A stretch of 64,000 nt of DNA from Benthicola sp039584685 (GTDB lineage: Bacteria; Gemmatimonadota; Gemmatimonadetes; Palauibacterales; Palauibacteraceae): assembly GCA_039584685.1 (NCBI GenBank), contig JBDGXI010000001.1:21662-85661 (forward strand), read 5' to 3'. The position numbers and the translations under genes were made by a program. The notes beneath the pieces are model-generated. The model saw nothing but the letters and a program-made list of their open reading frames with translations. It searched no databases and had not been told where the DNA came from. Below are positions 34,727 to 43,729 of the stretch, in pieces. Positions within the stretch are counted from its first letter, which is position 1; every line of letters begins with the position of its first letter.

Positions 34727-34789
34727 GCACGCCGGACTTCGGCCGGCCGGCGCCTTGCCCGGCTCGTCCGGAGAACGATCCTGCGGCGG

Positions 34790-34824
34790 ACGCGGGGCCG
34801 GGAGAAATCCCGGTCCCGCGTTTT
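34790..34824 (+). terminator. Rho-independent terminator after pilMNOPQ
   Basis: Fourteen-bp stem 34790-34803 with 34808-34821 containing a single G-U type pair, a GAAA tetraloop (34804-34807) and a TTTT tail (34821-34824). The rest of the 164-bp gap leads to the aroC ribosome site. Confidence 0.9.
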
Positions 34825-34890
34825 GCGTTCGGGGTGACCGCCGTATACTGGAGGCCGTCTCGGGCCCGGCACCATCCACGGAAGGACGTC

Positions 34891-36096
34891 ATGCTCCAGC
34901 ACGTACGATTCACCACCGCAGGCGAATCCCACGGCAAGGGAGCGCTCGTCATCGTCGAGGGCATGCCGGCCGGGGTTCCGCTCTCACCGGCGGACATCGC
35001 GCGGGACCTCGCTCGCCGCCAGCTGGGTCATGGCCGGGGCGGCCGGATGGAGATCGAGAGGGACACCGGGGAGATCCTGTCCGGCGTGCGATTCGGGGAG
35101 ACCCTGGGCTCGCCAATCGCGATCTGGATCCCGAATCGGGACCACGCGAACTGGGCAACCTCGATGTCGGTTGACCCCCAGGCCGGGGCCGACGACGAGG
35201 AGCTCCGACGGGTCTATCTTCCGCGGCCGGGGCACGCGGACCTGGTGGGAATGTTGAAGTATGATCGGGCAGATGCCCGCGATATCCTCGAGCGGTCCAG
35301 TGCGCGTGAGACCTCGGCTCGCGCGGCCGCCGGCGCCGTGGCGCGTCGTCTGCTGTCCGAATTGGGCGTCTCCATAGGCAGTCACGTCACCCGGATCGGG
35401 GCGGAGCAGAGCCAGCCCCCGGCGGAGCTGCCCGCGGATCTCAACGCCCTATCCGATGCCTCGAAGGTCCGCTGTCTCGACGCTGAAGCCGAAGACCGGA
35501 TGGTGGGGGCCATCGCCGTGGCCGGCGAAGCCGGGGACACCCTGGGGGGCGAGTTCGAAGTCGTGGCGACGGGACTTCCTGTTGGGCTCGGAAGCCATGT
35601 CTCGTGGGATCGTCGACTCGACGGACGCCTCGCGGGGGCGATGATGTCGATCCAGGCCATGAAAGGGGTGGAGATCGGTCTCGGCTTCGAGGCGTCCCGT
35701 CGGAGGGGGTCCGAGGTGCACGATGAAATCGCGGCAGATTCGTCGCGGAAACGGGCCGGCGGCTTTCGGCGCTCCCGCAACCACGCGGGCGGGCTGGAGG
35801 GGGGCACTACCACGGGGGAGCCTCTGGTGGTGCGTGTAGCGATGAAGCCGCTGAGCTCTCTCACCCGGCCGCTGGCGAGTGTGGACGTGCGGACCGGGGA
35901 GGCAGCAGCCGCCGTGCGGGAGCGAAGCGACGTGTGCGCGGTCCCCGCTGCGGCGGTGGTCGGAGAGGCCATGCTCGCACTGGTGCTGGCCGACGCGATG
36001 GTGGAGAAATTCGGAGGAGACTCGCTAGCCGAGTGTCGCGCCAACCTCGAGGCTTTCGTCCGGCGGGCGACCGATCGGGCACGGCTCTGGGAATGA
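34891..36096 (+). CDS. aroC: chorismate synthase
   Basis: 401 residues. It catalyses the last shikimate step, 5-enolpyruvylshikimate-3-phosphate to chorismate, using reduced FMN. Signatures: TTAGESHGKG (family signature 1), RQLGHGRGGRM, and GRPGHADL-like PRPGHADLVGMLKY. The SRRRGSEVHD region and the C-terminal RSRNHAGGLEGGTTTGEP are also typical. The ATG at 34891 has GGAAGGAC upstream; a longer frame from 34834 lacks family similarity. It overlaps aroK by ATGA. Confidence 0.95.
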   Translation: MLQHVRFTTAGESHGKGALVIVEGMPAGVPLSPADIARDLARRQLGHGRGGRMEIERDTGEILSGVRFGETLGSPIAIWIPNRDHANWATSMSVDPQAGADDEELRRVYLPRPGHADLVGMLKYDRADARDILERSSARETSARAAAGAVARRLLSELGVSIGSHVTRIGAEQSQPPAELPADLNALSDASKVRCLDAEAEDRMVGAIAVAGEAGDTLGGEFEVVATGLPVGLGSHVSWDRRLDGRLAGAMMSIQAMKGVEIGLGFEASRRRGSEVHDEIAADSSRKRAGGFRRSRNHAGGLEGGTTTGEPLVVRVAMKPLSSLTRPLASVDVRTGEAAAAVRERSDVCAVPAAAVVGEAMLALVLADAMVEKFGGDSLAECRANLEAFVRRATDRARLWE

Positions 36097-36629
36097 CCCG
36101 ACCCGGACCGATCGTACTGGTCGGGCTGAGCGGTGCCGGGAAGACAGCCGTGGGACGGCTGCTCGCCGGGCGTCTCGATTGGGCATTCGTCGACCTCGAC
36201 GAGGAAGTGGAGCGCGTCTCGGGTCGCTCGATCGCCGCCGTGTTTGCCGAGGAGGGCCAGAGCCGTTTCCGCGATCTCGAGGCGCAGGTGACGCGTTCGG
36301 CCGCCGTCGATTCGAGGACCGTCGTATCGACGGGCGGTGGCTGGATGGCCCGACCCGAGCTCCGTGGGATATGGCCGGACGCGGTACGAGTGTGGCTTCG
36401 AGTCGAGCCCGGCAACGCCGTGGCCAGACTTGCGCGAGAACGCTCCACTCGCCCTCTTCTGGCGGGTCCGGACCCGGAGGCGGAGCTTCGGCTGCTGCTC
36501 GCCGATAGACTTCCGGCCTACCGCCAGGCCGAGATCGCGGTGCCGACGGACGGACTGGCGCCCGAGGCCGTGATGGCCGCCATACTGGACAGACTCGCTG
36601 AAGCGGGGCGACAGCCCGCCACACCCTAA
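36093..36629 (+). CDS. aroK: shikimate kinase
   Basis: 178 residues. It phosphorylates shikimate with ATP. Walker A GLSGAGKT (11-18), shikimate-binding VDLDEEVE (33-40) with Asp36, RFRDLEAQ, STGGGW and the lid region near ERSTRPLL. Start ATG overlaps the aroC stop (ATGA), forming a two-gene aromatic amino acid unit. Usual length. Confidence 0.93.
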   Translation: MTRPGPIVLVGLSGAGKTAVGRLLAGRLDWAFVDLDEEVERVSGRSIAAVFAEEGQSRFRDLEAQVTRSAAVDSRTVVSTGGGWMARPELRGIWPDAVRVWLRVEPGNAVARLARERSTRPLLAGPDPEAELRLLLADRLPAYRQAEIAVPTDGLAPEAVMAAILDRLAEAGRQPATP

Positions 36630-36648
36630 CGTTTCGCACTGGAAATCG

Positions 36649-39222
36649 ATGTCGAGCACCAAGAGGGCCAAGCACCTGGTCATCGTCGAGTCGCCCAAGA
36701 AGGCGCGTCTCCTGGGCCAGTATCTCGGAGACGACTATGTCGTCGAAGCTTCGGTAGGCCACGTCGTGGACCTTCCGAAGAAGGGCCTCGGCGTGGACGT
36801 GGACAACGGCTACGAACCGGAGTTCGTCACCGTTCGAGGCAAGGGGAAGGTGCTCGACGAGCTCAAGAAGCAGTCGAAGACGGCAGAGGATATTCTGATC
36901 GCCACCGATCCGGACCGCGAGGGCGAGGCGATCGGCTATCACATCGCGGTCAAGCTGGGCTACGACAAGGACGACGGTCGTCGGTTTCGGCGCGTCCGTT
37001 TCAACGAAATTACGGCGCAGGCGGTGAGAGACGCCGTCAAACAGCCGGGTGACCTGGACCTGAACCAGGTCGATGCGCAACAGGCGAGGCGTATCCTGGA
37101 CCGGTTGGTCGGCTACGGCCTCTCGCCGCTGCTGTGGAAGAAGATCTCTCCGGTGGATCCCATCAGCCGGACACCTCTTTCCGCAGGGCGCGTGCAGTCC
37201 GTGGCCGTCCGATTGGTGGTGGACCGCGAGAGAGAGCGCCGGAGGTTCAGGAGCGGCGCCTGGTGGGACCTCGCCGCGACCTTCGCCCGCGAAGGGCAGG
37301 ATTTCGAGGCACAGCTGGCGCAGGTGGACGGCGTTCCGGTCGTGAAGGGCGCAGATTTCGATTCCGCGACGGGGCAGCCGAAGAAGCCCGGTGCGGTGGT
37401 CGTGTTCGGGGAGCCCGAGGTCGATGCTCTGCGGGCCAGGCTCGAGGGTGTCGATTTCCACGTGCACGAGGTCGAAAAGAAGCCGGTCACCCTGAGGCCG
37501 TATCCCCCGTTTACGACGTCCACGCTGCAGCAGGAAGCGAACCGCAAGCTGAATCTCACTGTGCGACAGACCATGCAGGTCGCCCAGCGCCTGTACGAGG
37601 CGGGCCACATCACCTACATGCGGACGGATTCGGTCCACCTCTCGGGGCAGGCGATCGGAGCGGCCCGCGGCAAGGTGGAGGCACTCTACGGCGAGGACTA
37701 CCTGAGCGCATCGCCCAGGACCTTCAAGACGAAGTCGAAGGGGGCGCAGGAAGCGCACGAGGCCATTCGGCCGGCCGGCACGTCCATGCTGACGGCCGCC
37801 GAGCTCAGGCTGAAGGCCGTCGACGCCGCCCTGTACGAGCTGATCTGGAAGCGCACCATGGCCACCCAGATGGCCGACGCGAAACAGCTCCGGGTCTCGG
37901 CGTCGCTTCGAGGGGACGGCGTGGAATTCAGAGCCCGCGGTAACACGCTCGAGTTCGCCGGCTTTCTGCGAGCATACGTCGAGGGGAGCGACGATCCCGA
38001 GGCGGTCCTGGAGGATAGGGAAGTCGTTCTTCCGCCCCTCGAGTCGGGCGACTCTGTCGAGACCCGGGATATCCGACCGGAATCTCACGAGACCCGTCCG
38101 CCGGCTCGCTACACGGACGCTTCGCTGGTCAAGGCGCTGGAGGCCGAGGGGATCGGGCGACCGTCGACCTACGCCACCATCGTGGATACGATCCGTCAGC
38201 GCGGGTACGTGGCCGGTCGCAACAAACAGCTCGTGCCCACATTCATCGCCTTCGCGGTCACCGGCCTGCTGGAGAGTCACTTCGAGGACCTGGTGGATCC
38301 GGGCTTCACATCGGAGATGGAGAAGGGCCTCGACGCGATCGCGGACGGTGAGGTGGACTGGCGCGCGTTCCTGGACGACTTCTATCGGGGTAAGAACGGC
38401 TTCGAGGACCGGCTCGAGAATCGGGCGGCGGAGATCGACCCCCGTGTCGCGTCTACCCTGAGCGGGTTTGACGATCTCGGTGGGGAGCTACGTATCGGCC
38501 GCTTCGGGCCCTTCCTCGAAACCCCGGGGGATGGAGAGCCCCTTCGAGTGACGATCCCCGAGGACCTCGCTCCCGCGGATCTCTCGGCCGAGAAGGCCGC
38601 CGAGCTCCTGGCCGACCGGGAGCGGGCGGATCAACCGATCGGGCAGGATCCGGAGACCGGCCTCCCGGTCTATGTCAGGACGGGCCGCTTCGGGCCGTTC
38701 GTCCAGCTCGGCGAGCGGACGGAGGACGGAGAGAAGCCCAGGCGGGCTTCGCTCTCCAAGGGGATGAGTACGGACGGGGTGACGCTCGAGATCGCCCTGC
38801 GCCTGCTGTCCCTGCCCCGTGACCTCGGTCCCCATCCGGAGAGCGGTGAGCCCGTGCGTGCCGGCATCGGTCGATACGGACCGTACGTCGTTCATGACGG
38901 CGACTTCCGCTCGCTCGAGAAGACGGACGACGTGTACACCGTCACCCTGGACCGGGCCCTGGAGCTGCTCTCACAGCCCAAGGGTGGACGTCGTCGCACG
39001 GGAGCCAAGCCACTGCGCGAGCTGGGGGCGCACCCGCACGATGGCCAGCCGGTGAACCTGCTGGATGGCCGCTACGGGCCGTACGTGAAGTGGGGAAAGC
39101 TGAACGCCTCGCTTCCGAAGGACATGCCACCCGATGACATCACGCTGGATCAGGCTCTCGAACTCCTGGCGGCGCGAGCCGCCCGCGGGCCGCGCCGCAA
39201 GGGTGGCCGGCGCAAGAAGTAG
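36649..39222 (+). CDS. topA: DNA topoisomerase I
   Basis: 857 residues. It relaxes negative supercoils. The N-terminal TOPRIM domain has VIVESPKKA (Glu14) and DPDREGEA (Asp87/Asp89). The catalytic Tyr323 lies in YMRTDSV. Instead of the C4 zinc fingers of E. coli TopA, the C-terminus has repeated GRFGPFVQLGE / GRYGPYVVHDG / GRYGPYVKWGK modules and ends in a basic tail (KGGRRKK), the pattern known from actinobacterial-type TopA. It starts 19 bp after aroK and leads the topA-trmFO-xerC-hslVU run. Confidence 0.95.
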   Translation: MSSTKRAKHLVIVESPKKARLLGQYLGDDYVVEASVGHVVDLPKKGLGVDVDNGYEPEFVTVRGKGKVLDELKKQSKTAEDILIATDPDREGEAIGYHIAVKLGYDKDDGRRFRRVRFNEITAQAVRDAVKQPGDLDLNQVDAQQARRILDRLVGYGLSPLLWKKISPVDPISRTPLSAGRVQSVAVRLVVDRERERRRFRSGAWWDLAATFAREGQDFEAQLAQVDGVPVVKGADFDSATGQPKKPGAVVVFGEPEVDALRARLEGVDFHVHEVEKKPVTLRPYPPFTTSTLQQEANRKLNLTVRQTMQVAQRLYEAGHITYMRTDSVHLSGQAIGAARGKVEALYGEDYLSASPRTFKTKSKGAQEAHEAIRPAGTSMLTAAELRLKAVDAALYELIWKRTMATQMADAKQLRVSASLRGDGVEFRARGNTLEFAGFLRAYVEGSDDPEAVLEDREVVLPPLESGDSVETRDIRPESHETRPPARYTDASLVKALEAEGIGRPSTYATIVDTIRQRGYVAGRNKQLVPTFIAFAVTGLLESHFEDLVDPGFTSEMEKGLDAIADGEVDWRAFLDDFYRGKNGFEDRLENRAAEIDPRVASTLSGFDDLGGELRIGRFGPFLETPGDGEPLRVTIPEDLAPADLSAEKAAELLADRERADQPIGQDPETGLPVYVRTGRFGPFVQLGERTEDGEKPRRASLSKGMSTDGVTLEIALRLLSLPRDLGPHPESGEPVRAGIGRYGPYVVHDGDFRSLEKTDDVYTVTLDRALELLSQPKGGRRRTGAKPLRELGAHPHDGQPVNLLDGRYGPYVKWGKLNASLPKDMPPDDITLDQALELLAARAARGPRRKGGRRKK

Positions 39223-39245
39223 GGCCGGGAGCCGCCCGCAAACCG

Positions 39246-40592
39246 ATGGCTGATCGACGCATCACCGTGGTCGGAGGAGGTCTGGCCGGGTCCGAAGCGG
39301 CGTGGCAGCTGGCCCGCCTCGGGCACCAGGTGGATCTGTACGAGATGCGTCCCGCTCGTCCCACCGCCGCGCACCACACCGACCGTCTCGCAGAGATCGT
39401 GTGCACGAACTCCTTCAAGTCCGAGAACCACGACACGCCGCACGGTCTGCTGAAGGCAGAGATGAGGACACTGGGCTGCCTGCTCCTCGAAGTGGCGGAT
39501 GAGTTCCGCGTTCCGGCCGGAAGCGCGCTGGCCGTGGATCGCCGCCTGTTCGCCGAGGCGGTTACCGCGAGGCTCGAGGGAGAAGCCGGAATCCGAGTCT
39601 TGCGAGAGGAAGTCACCGAGCTTCCCACCGCCCCGGCGATCATCGCCACGGGACCTCTCACGTCCGATGCCCTCTCCGAGTCGATCCGGGAGCGCCTCGG
39701 AACGGACGGCCTCTTCTTCTTCGACGCCATAGCCCCGATCTTCTTGCGCGAGTCGATCGACGAGAGCGTCGCGTGGCTGGGATCACGATATGGAAAAGGC
39801 GAGGCGGCTTACCTGAACTGCCCGCTCGGAGAGGACCAGTACGAGGCCTTCATCGACGAGCTCCTGGACGCGGACATCCACGAGGGGCACGATTGGGAGA
39901 ACGTTCCGTTCTTCGAGGGTTGTCTGCCGATCGAGGTGATGGCGCAGCGCGGAAGGGACACACTCCGCTTCGGTCCCATGCGGCCCGTCGGGCTGAATGA
40001 CCCCGAGACGGGCCTCAGGCACCACGCCGTGGCGCAGCTCAGGGCCGAGGACCTGCGGGGCCGCATGTGGAACCTGGTGGGTTTTCAGACACGCCTCAGG
40101 CGTGGCGAGCAGGAACGCGTGTTCCGGATGATACCAGGGCTCGAGGAAGCAGAGTTCCTCAGGTACGGGTCGATTCACCGCAACGCGTACCTGTGCTTTC
40201 CCAGGGCGCTGTCCGCCCACGGAGGCTTGCCTGGGGACCCCGCGCTGCTGTTCTCCGGACAGCTCACGGGGGTGGAGGGCTATACCGAGTCCATAGCGAG
40301 CGGTCTGCTGGCGGCGCTCAACGTGGATCGAATGGAGCGGGGGCGGGATCCCGTGCTCCCGCCTCCGACCACGATGCTGGGCGGTCTGTACCGGTACTTG
40401 CGGGAAGCGAATCCGGATCACTTCCAACCCATGAACGCGAACTTCGGTCTACTGGACCCATTGAAGGAGAAGGTGCGCGGGGGGAAGAGGAAGCGCCGGG
40501 AAGCTTACTCGGCCAGGGCGCTGCGGGAGATCCAGGACTGGGCCGCCGCCCATCGTCCGGCCCCGGGCGACAGGATCCGGGAGAGTCCGTGA
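39246..40592 (+). CDS. trmFO: methylenetetrahydrofolate-tRNA-(uracil-5-)-methyltransferase TrmFO
   Basis: 448 residues. A FAD- and folate-dependent enzyme that makes m5U54 in the tRNA T-loop. N-terminal dinucleotide-binding motif VVGGGLAGSEAAW, then the family block VCTNSFKSENHDTPHGLLKAEM. FGPMRPVGLNDP and the C-terminal QPMNANFGLLDP also belong to TrmFO (formerly Gid). It overlaps xerC by GTGA. A TrmFO gene fits bacteria that lack the TrmA route, for example most Gram-positives and several other phyla. Confidence 0.95.
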   Translation: MADRRITVVGGGLAGSEAAWQLARLGHQVDLYEMRPARPTAAHHTDRLAEIVCTNSFKSENHDTPHGLLKAEMRTLGCLLLEVADEFRVPAGSALAVDRRLFAEAVTARLEGEAGIRVLREEVTELPTAPAIIATGPLTSDALSESIRERLGTDGLFFFDAIAPIFLRESIDESVAWLGSRYGKGEAAYLNCPLGEDQYEAFIDELLDADIHEGHDWENVPFFEGCLPIEVMAQRGRDTLRFGPMRPVGLNDPETGLRHHAVAQLRAEDLRGRMWNLVGFQTRLRRGEQERVFRMIPGLEEAEFLRYGSIHRNAYLCFPRALSAHGGLPGDPALLFSGQLTGVEGYTESIASGLLAALNVDRMERGRDPVLPPPTTMLGGLYRYLREANPDHFQPMNANFGLLDPLKEKVRGGKRKRREAYSARALREIQDWAAAHRPAPGDRIRESP

Positions 40593-41599
40593 GCGCCGAC
40601 CGCACCGCCTCGATCGAGGATTTCCTGCGGTACGTGCGGGTGGAGCGCCGGCTCTCGGCCCACACCGAGGCCGCCTATCGACGCGACCTGAAGGACTTCG
40701 CCGTCTTTCTGGGCGGTCACATGGACCGGCCCGAGTGGACCTGGTCCGACGTGGACAGGCTGGACATCAGGTCCTGGCTCGGCAACCTGGAGCGCAGGGA
40801 CCTGAAGCGTTCCACGGCCGCTCGGAAGCTATCTGCGGTACGGGCGTTCTACCGCTTTCTGCACCGGACCGACGCGGTGTCGCACAATCCGGCTCGGCTC
40901 GTACGCACCCCCCGGAAACGCAGGGAGCTTCCGGGGTACTACTCCCGATCGCAGGCGGACTACCTGTTCGAGCGGCTCGCGGACTATGCGGCGGCGAGAG
41001 GCACGCTGGCCGTGCGGGACCGGGCGATCATAGAGGTGGTCTACTCGAGCGGCCTGCGTCTCGCCGAGATACAGGGCGTGAATGACGGGGACATCGATCT
41101 GGAGCGGGGTCTGGTACGGGTAGTCGGGAAGGGTGGGAAGGAGCGGATCGTACCGGTGGGGAAGAGTGCGATAGCGGCGGTGCGGGAGTATCTGGACCGC
41201 CGTCAGGAGCTTGCCCATCCGCGCGAGGTGGCGGTGCGCGACGGGCCGCTCTTCATCTCTCGTCGGGGCACCAGAATCTCCCGCCGCCAGATCCAGCGGG
41301 GGATGACCAACTGGCTGAATTGGGTCGTGGCAGAGGATCGACTGGCGGCGAGCGAGGGTCGTGAAACGAGCACCGGTGCCGGAGAGGATTCTCCGAACGA
41401 CAGAAGCGTCCTGGAGGTGCTTTCGATCCACGCCCTGAGACACTCTTTCGCGACGCACATGCTCGATGGGGGCGCCGACTTGATGGCGGTGAAAGAACTC
41501 CTCGGGCATTCGAGCCTCTCGACGACCCGCATATATACGCACACGTCGAGAGAGCGGCTGTTGCAGACCTATCGACAGGCTCATCCAAGGGCCGACTGA
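40589..41599 (+). CDS. xerC: tyrosine recombinase XerC/XerD family
   Basis: 336 residues from a GTG overlapping trmFO; most Xer proteins are near 300. The SAM-like core-binding domain spans about 8-92 and the catalytic domain about 112-330. All catalytic residues are visible: Arg157, Lys181, His281, Arg284, His307 and nucleophile Tyr316 in TTRIYTH. An insertion of about 20-30 residues (around 248-276, ending in EDSPNDRS) precedes the HxxR box. Genomic position between trmFO and hslV matches CodV/XerC of Bacillus, so the role in resolving chromosome dimers at dif is likely. Confidence 0.9.
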   Translation: MSADRTASIEDFLRYVRVERRLSAHTEAAYRRDLKDFAVFLGGHMDRPEWTWSDVDRLDIRSWLGNLERRDLKRSTAARKLSAVRAFYRFLHRTDAVSHNPARLVRTPRKRRELPGYYSRSQADYLFERLADYAAARGTLAVRDRAIIEVVYSSGLRLAEIQGVNDGDIDLERGLVRVVGKGGKERIVPVGKSAIAAVREYLDRRQELAHPREVAVRDGPLFISRRGTRISRRQIQRGMTNWLNWVVAEDRLAASEGRETSTGAGEDSPNDRSVLEVLSIHALRHSFATHMLDGGADLMAVKELLGHSSLSTTRIYTHTSRERLLQTYRQAHPRAD

Positions 41600-41604
41600 T
41601 TCCA

Positions 41605-41623
41605 ACGGCGGCTCTGCCGCCGT
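41605..41623 (+). terminator. hairpin between xerC and hslV
   Basis: ACGGCGG (41605-41611), 5-nt loop CTCTG, CCGCCGT (41617-41623): a perfect 7-bp stem right after the xerC stop and just before the hslV ribosome site. No T-run; more likely affects mRNA stability than termination. Confidence 0.35.
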
Positions 41624-41641
41624 CAGCGAGAGGAGATTCCG

Positions 41642-42181
41642 GTGAGCTCGGTGCGAGCGACGACCATCCTGTGCGTGCGGCGCGACGGAAGCGTCGCGAT
41701 CGGCGGAGACGGCCAGGTCACGATGAACGATGCGGTGGTGAAGGCCGGCGCGAACAAGGTTCGTCGGATGAAAGGCGGACAGATCCTGGCAGGTTTCGCC
41801 GGTGGGGTCGCCGACGCCCTGACCCTGTTCGAGAAGTTCGAATCGCAGCTGGAACGCCACCCGGCCAATCTCATGCGGGCGGCGGTCGAGCTGGCCAAGG
41901 ACTGGCGCTCGGACCGCTATCTGCGTCGCCTGGAGGCCCTGATGATAGTGGCGGACCGCGAGCACAGCCTGCTGGTCTCGGGCACCGGCGAGGTGATCGA
42001 GCCGGATGACGGAATGCTGGCGGTGGGCTCCGGGGGTACGTACGCGCTCGCGGCGGCCCGCGCCCTGGCCGCCCATTCCGACCTCCCGGTTACCGGCATC
42101 GTGCGTGAGGCCCTGGAGATCGCGGCCGACATCTGCGTCTATACGAACTCGAACATCACGGTCCTGGAGCTCGGCGGATGA
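41642..42181 (+). CDS. hslV: ATP-dependent protease subunit HslV (ClpQ)
   Basis: 179 residues. Proteasome-like threonine peptidase that works with HslU. The start GTG at 41642 follows a strong AGAGGAG site. The motif ATTILCVRRDGSVAIGGDGQ places the catalytic Thr at residue 7, so a six-residue propeptide must be removed, as in Bacillus CodW. Conserved VKAGANKVRRM and VLELGG-like C-terminus are present. It overlaps hslU by ATGA. Confidence 0.95.
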   Translation: MSSVRATTILCVRRDGSVAIGGDGQVTMNDAVVKAGANKVRRMKGGQILAGFAGGVADALTLFEKFESQLERHPANLMRAAVELAKDWRSDRYLRRLEALMIVADREHSLLVSGTGEVIEPDDGMLAVGSGGTYALAAARALAAHSDLPVTGIVREALEIAADICVYTNSNITVLELGG

Positions 42182-43659
42182 CCACGCAGGGCGCCAACCG
42201 GGAACCGTTCGATTTTGCCTCGCTGACTCCACGGAAGGTCGTCGAGGAGCTTGACAAGTACATCGTGGGGCAGGACGAGGCCAAGAAGGCCGTGGCCATT
42301 GCGCTGCGGAATCGCTGGCGCAGGCAGAACGTGGATCCGGATCTGAGGGACGAGATTCTCCCCAACAACATCATCATGATCGGACCGACGGGAGTCGGAA
42401 AGACGGAGATCGCCCGTCGCCTGTCTCGTCTGGCCGGTGCGCCGTTCGTCAAAGTGGAGGCCTCGAAGTTCACGGAGGTCGGGTACGTGGGCCGCGATGT
42501 CGAGTCCATGGTGCGAGATCTGGTGGACATCGCGGTCAACATGGTTCGCAGTGAACGGGAGGACGAGTTCAGGGATGTAGTGGCGGACCGGGTCGAGGAG
42601 CGATTGCTCGACCTGCTCCTTCCCCCCCTGGCCGGGGTCGAGTCCCCGGGCGGCGGCCAAGGCAGCGGGGCAGGCGGAGAGGCTTCCGGGCCGGACATCG
42701 CCCGCACCTTCGTGGTGGGCACTGCGGGTGAGGTGCAGCAGGAGACGATGGCTGGCGACGAGCCACTGGACGGGCGGCGGATGCGCACGCGGGAGAAGCT
42801 CCGTGACCTGCTGAATGCCGAGAAGCTGGAAGACCGGGAAGTCGAAGTGGAGGTTTCGGAGAGCGCCGTGGGGACCATGGACATCGGGGCCATGGGCATG
42901 GATGGGATGGATTTCAACATCGGCGAGATGCTCCAGGACATGCTTCCCAAGCGCTCGCGGAGGCGCATGGTCACCGTCGCCGAGGCCCGGCGGATCCTGT
43001 TGTCGGAAGAGACGGACAAGCTGATCGACATGGACGAGGTGGTGGACGAGGCCGTGGCCCGCGCCGAGCACATGGGGATCATCTTCCTCGACGAGTTGGA
43101 CAAAGTGGCGGGCTCGCGGCGGGACCAGGGACCCGACGTGTCCCGGGAAGGGGTGCAGCGCGACCTCCTCCCGGTCGTCGAAGGCTCCACGGTGCAGACC
43201 CGCTACGGGATGGTCGGGACCGAGCACATCCTGTTCATCGCCGCCGGGGCGTTTCACGTCTCCCGGCCATCCGACCTCATCCCGGAGCTGCAGGGCAGGT
43301 TCCCGATCCGCGTAGAGCTGCACAGCCTTGGTGAGGCCGAATTCGTGAGGATCCTCCTGGAGCCGAAGAACGCCCTGCTCACGCAGTACATGGCCCTGGT
43401 GGCCACCGAGGGCGCGGAGCTGGAGTTCACGGAAGACGCGATCCGCGAGATCGCGCGGATCGCTGCGGATGTGAACCAGAGCCTCGAAAACATCGGGGCC
43501 CGGCGCCTGCATACCGTGCTGACTACGCTCCTCGAGGACGTGATGTTCAACCTGCCTGACGCCGACGGGCCGGCGCACTTCGTGGTCGATGCACAGACCG
43601 TCCGTGAACGGCTGGCGCGAATCGTCGAAGACGACGACCTTCGGCGTTACATTCTCTGA
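42178..43659 (+). CDS. hslU: ATP-dependent protease ATPase subunit HslU (ClpY)
   Basis: 493 residues, slightly longer than the usual 443-470. AAA+ unfoldase feeding HslV. LTPRKVVEELDKYIVGQ, Walker A GPTGVGKT (69-76) and GYVGRDVESMVRDL are visible. An extended I-domain (about 105-290) is rich in Gly and Asp/Met; sensor and C-terminal regions with IGARRLHTVLTTLLED follow. It ends in RRYIL, the HslU tail that inserts into HslV. A hairpin follows the gene. Confidence 0.95.
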   Translation: MTTQGANREPFDFASLTPRKVVEELDKYIVGQDEAKKAVAIALRNRWRRQNVDPDLRDEILPNNIIMIGPTGVGKTEIARRLSRLAGAPFVKVEASKFTEVGYVGRDVESMVRDLVDIAVNMVRSEREDEFRDVVADRVEERLLDLLLPPLAGVESPGGGQGSGAGGEASGPDIARTFVVGTAGEVQQETMAGDEPLDGRRMRTREKLRDLLNAEKLEDREVEVEVSESAVGTMDIGAMGMDGMDFNIGEMLQDMLPKRSRRRMVTVAEARRILLSEETDKLIDMDEVVDEAVARAEHMGIIFLDELDKVAGSRRDQGPDVSREGVQRDLLPVVEGSTVQTRYGMVGTEHILFIAAGAFHVSRPSDLIPELQGRFPIRVELHSLGEAEFVRILLEPKNALLTQYMALVATEGAELEFTEDAIREIARIAADVNQSLENIGARRLHTVLTTLLEDVMFNLPDADGPAHFVVDAQTVRERLARIVEDDDLRRYIL

Positions 43660-43676
43660 TTCCGTTGATCCATCAT

Positions 43677-43703
43677 CCGGCCCCGTCAGCAGGACGGGGC
43701 CGG
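43677..43703 (+). terminator. strong hairpin after hslU
   Basis: Perfect 11-bp stem CCGGCCCCGTC (43677-43687) with GACGGGGCCGG (43693-43703), loop AGCAG. The downstream tail is AAATAG, without a T-run, so termination may need Rho or may be partial. Confidence 0.65.
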
Positions 43704-43729
43704 AAATAGAAAGGATTCGGGCGGCCATC

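Noticed and set aside
36025..38280. 751-residue open frame on the minus strand across aroC, aroK and topA
   Set aside because: It is the antisense shadow of three clear genes, rich in Arg, Gly and Pro with no domain signature, as expected at this GC content. The same applies to long frames at 2590-4191, 9804-11678, 15396-17405, 42139-44019 and 56591-58534 on the minus strand, and 54215-55483 on the plus strand.
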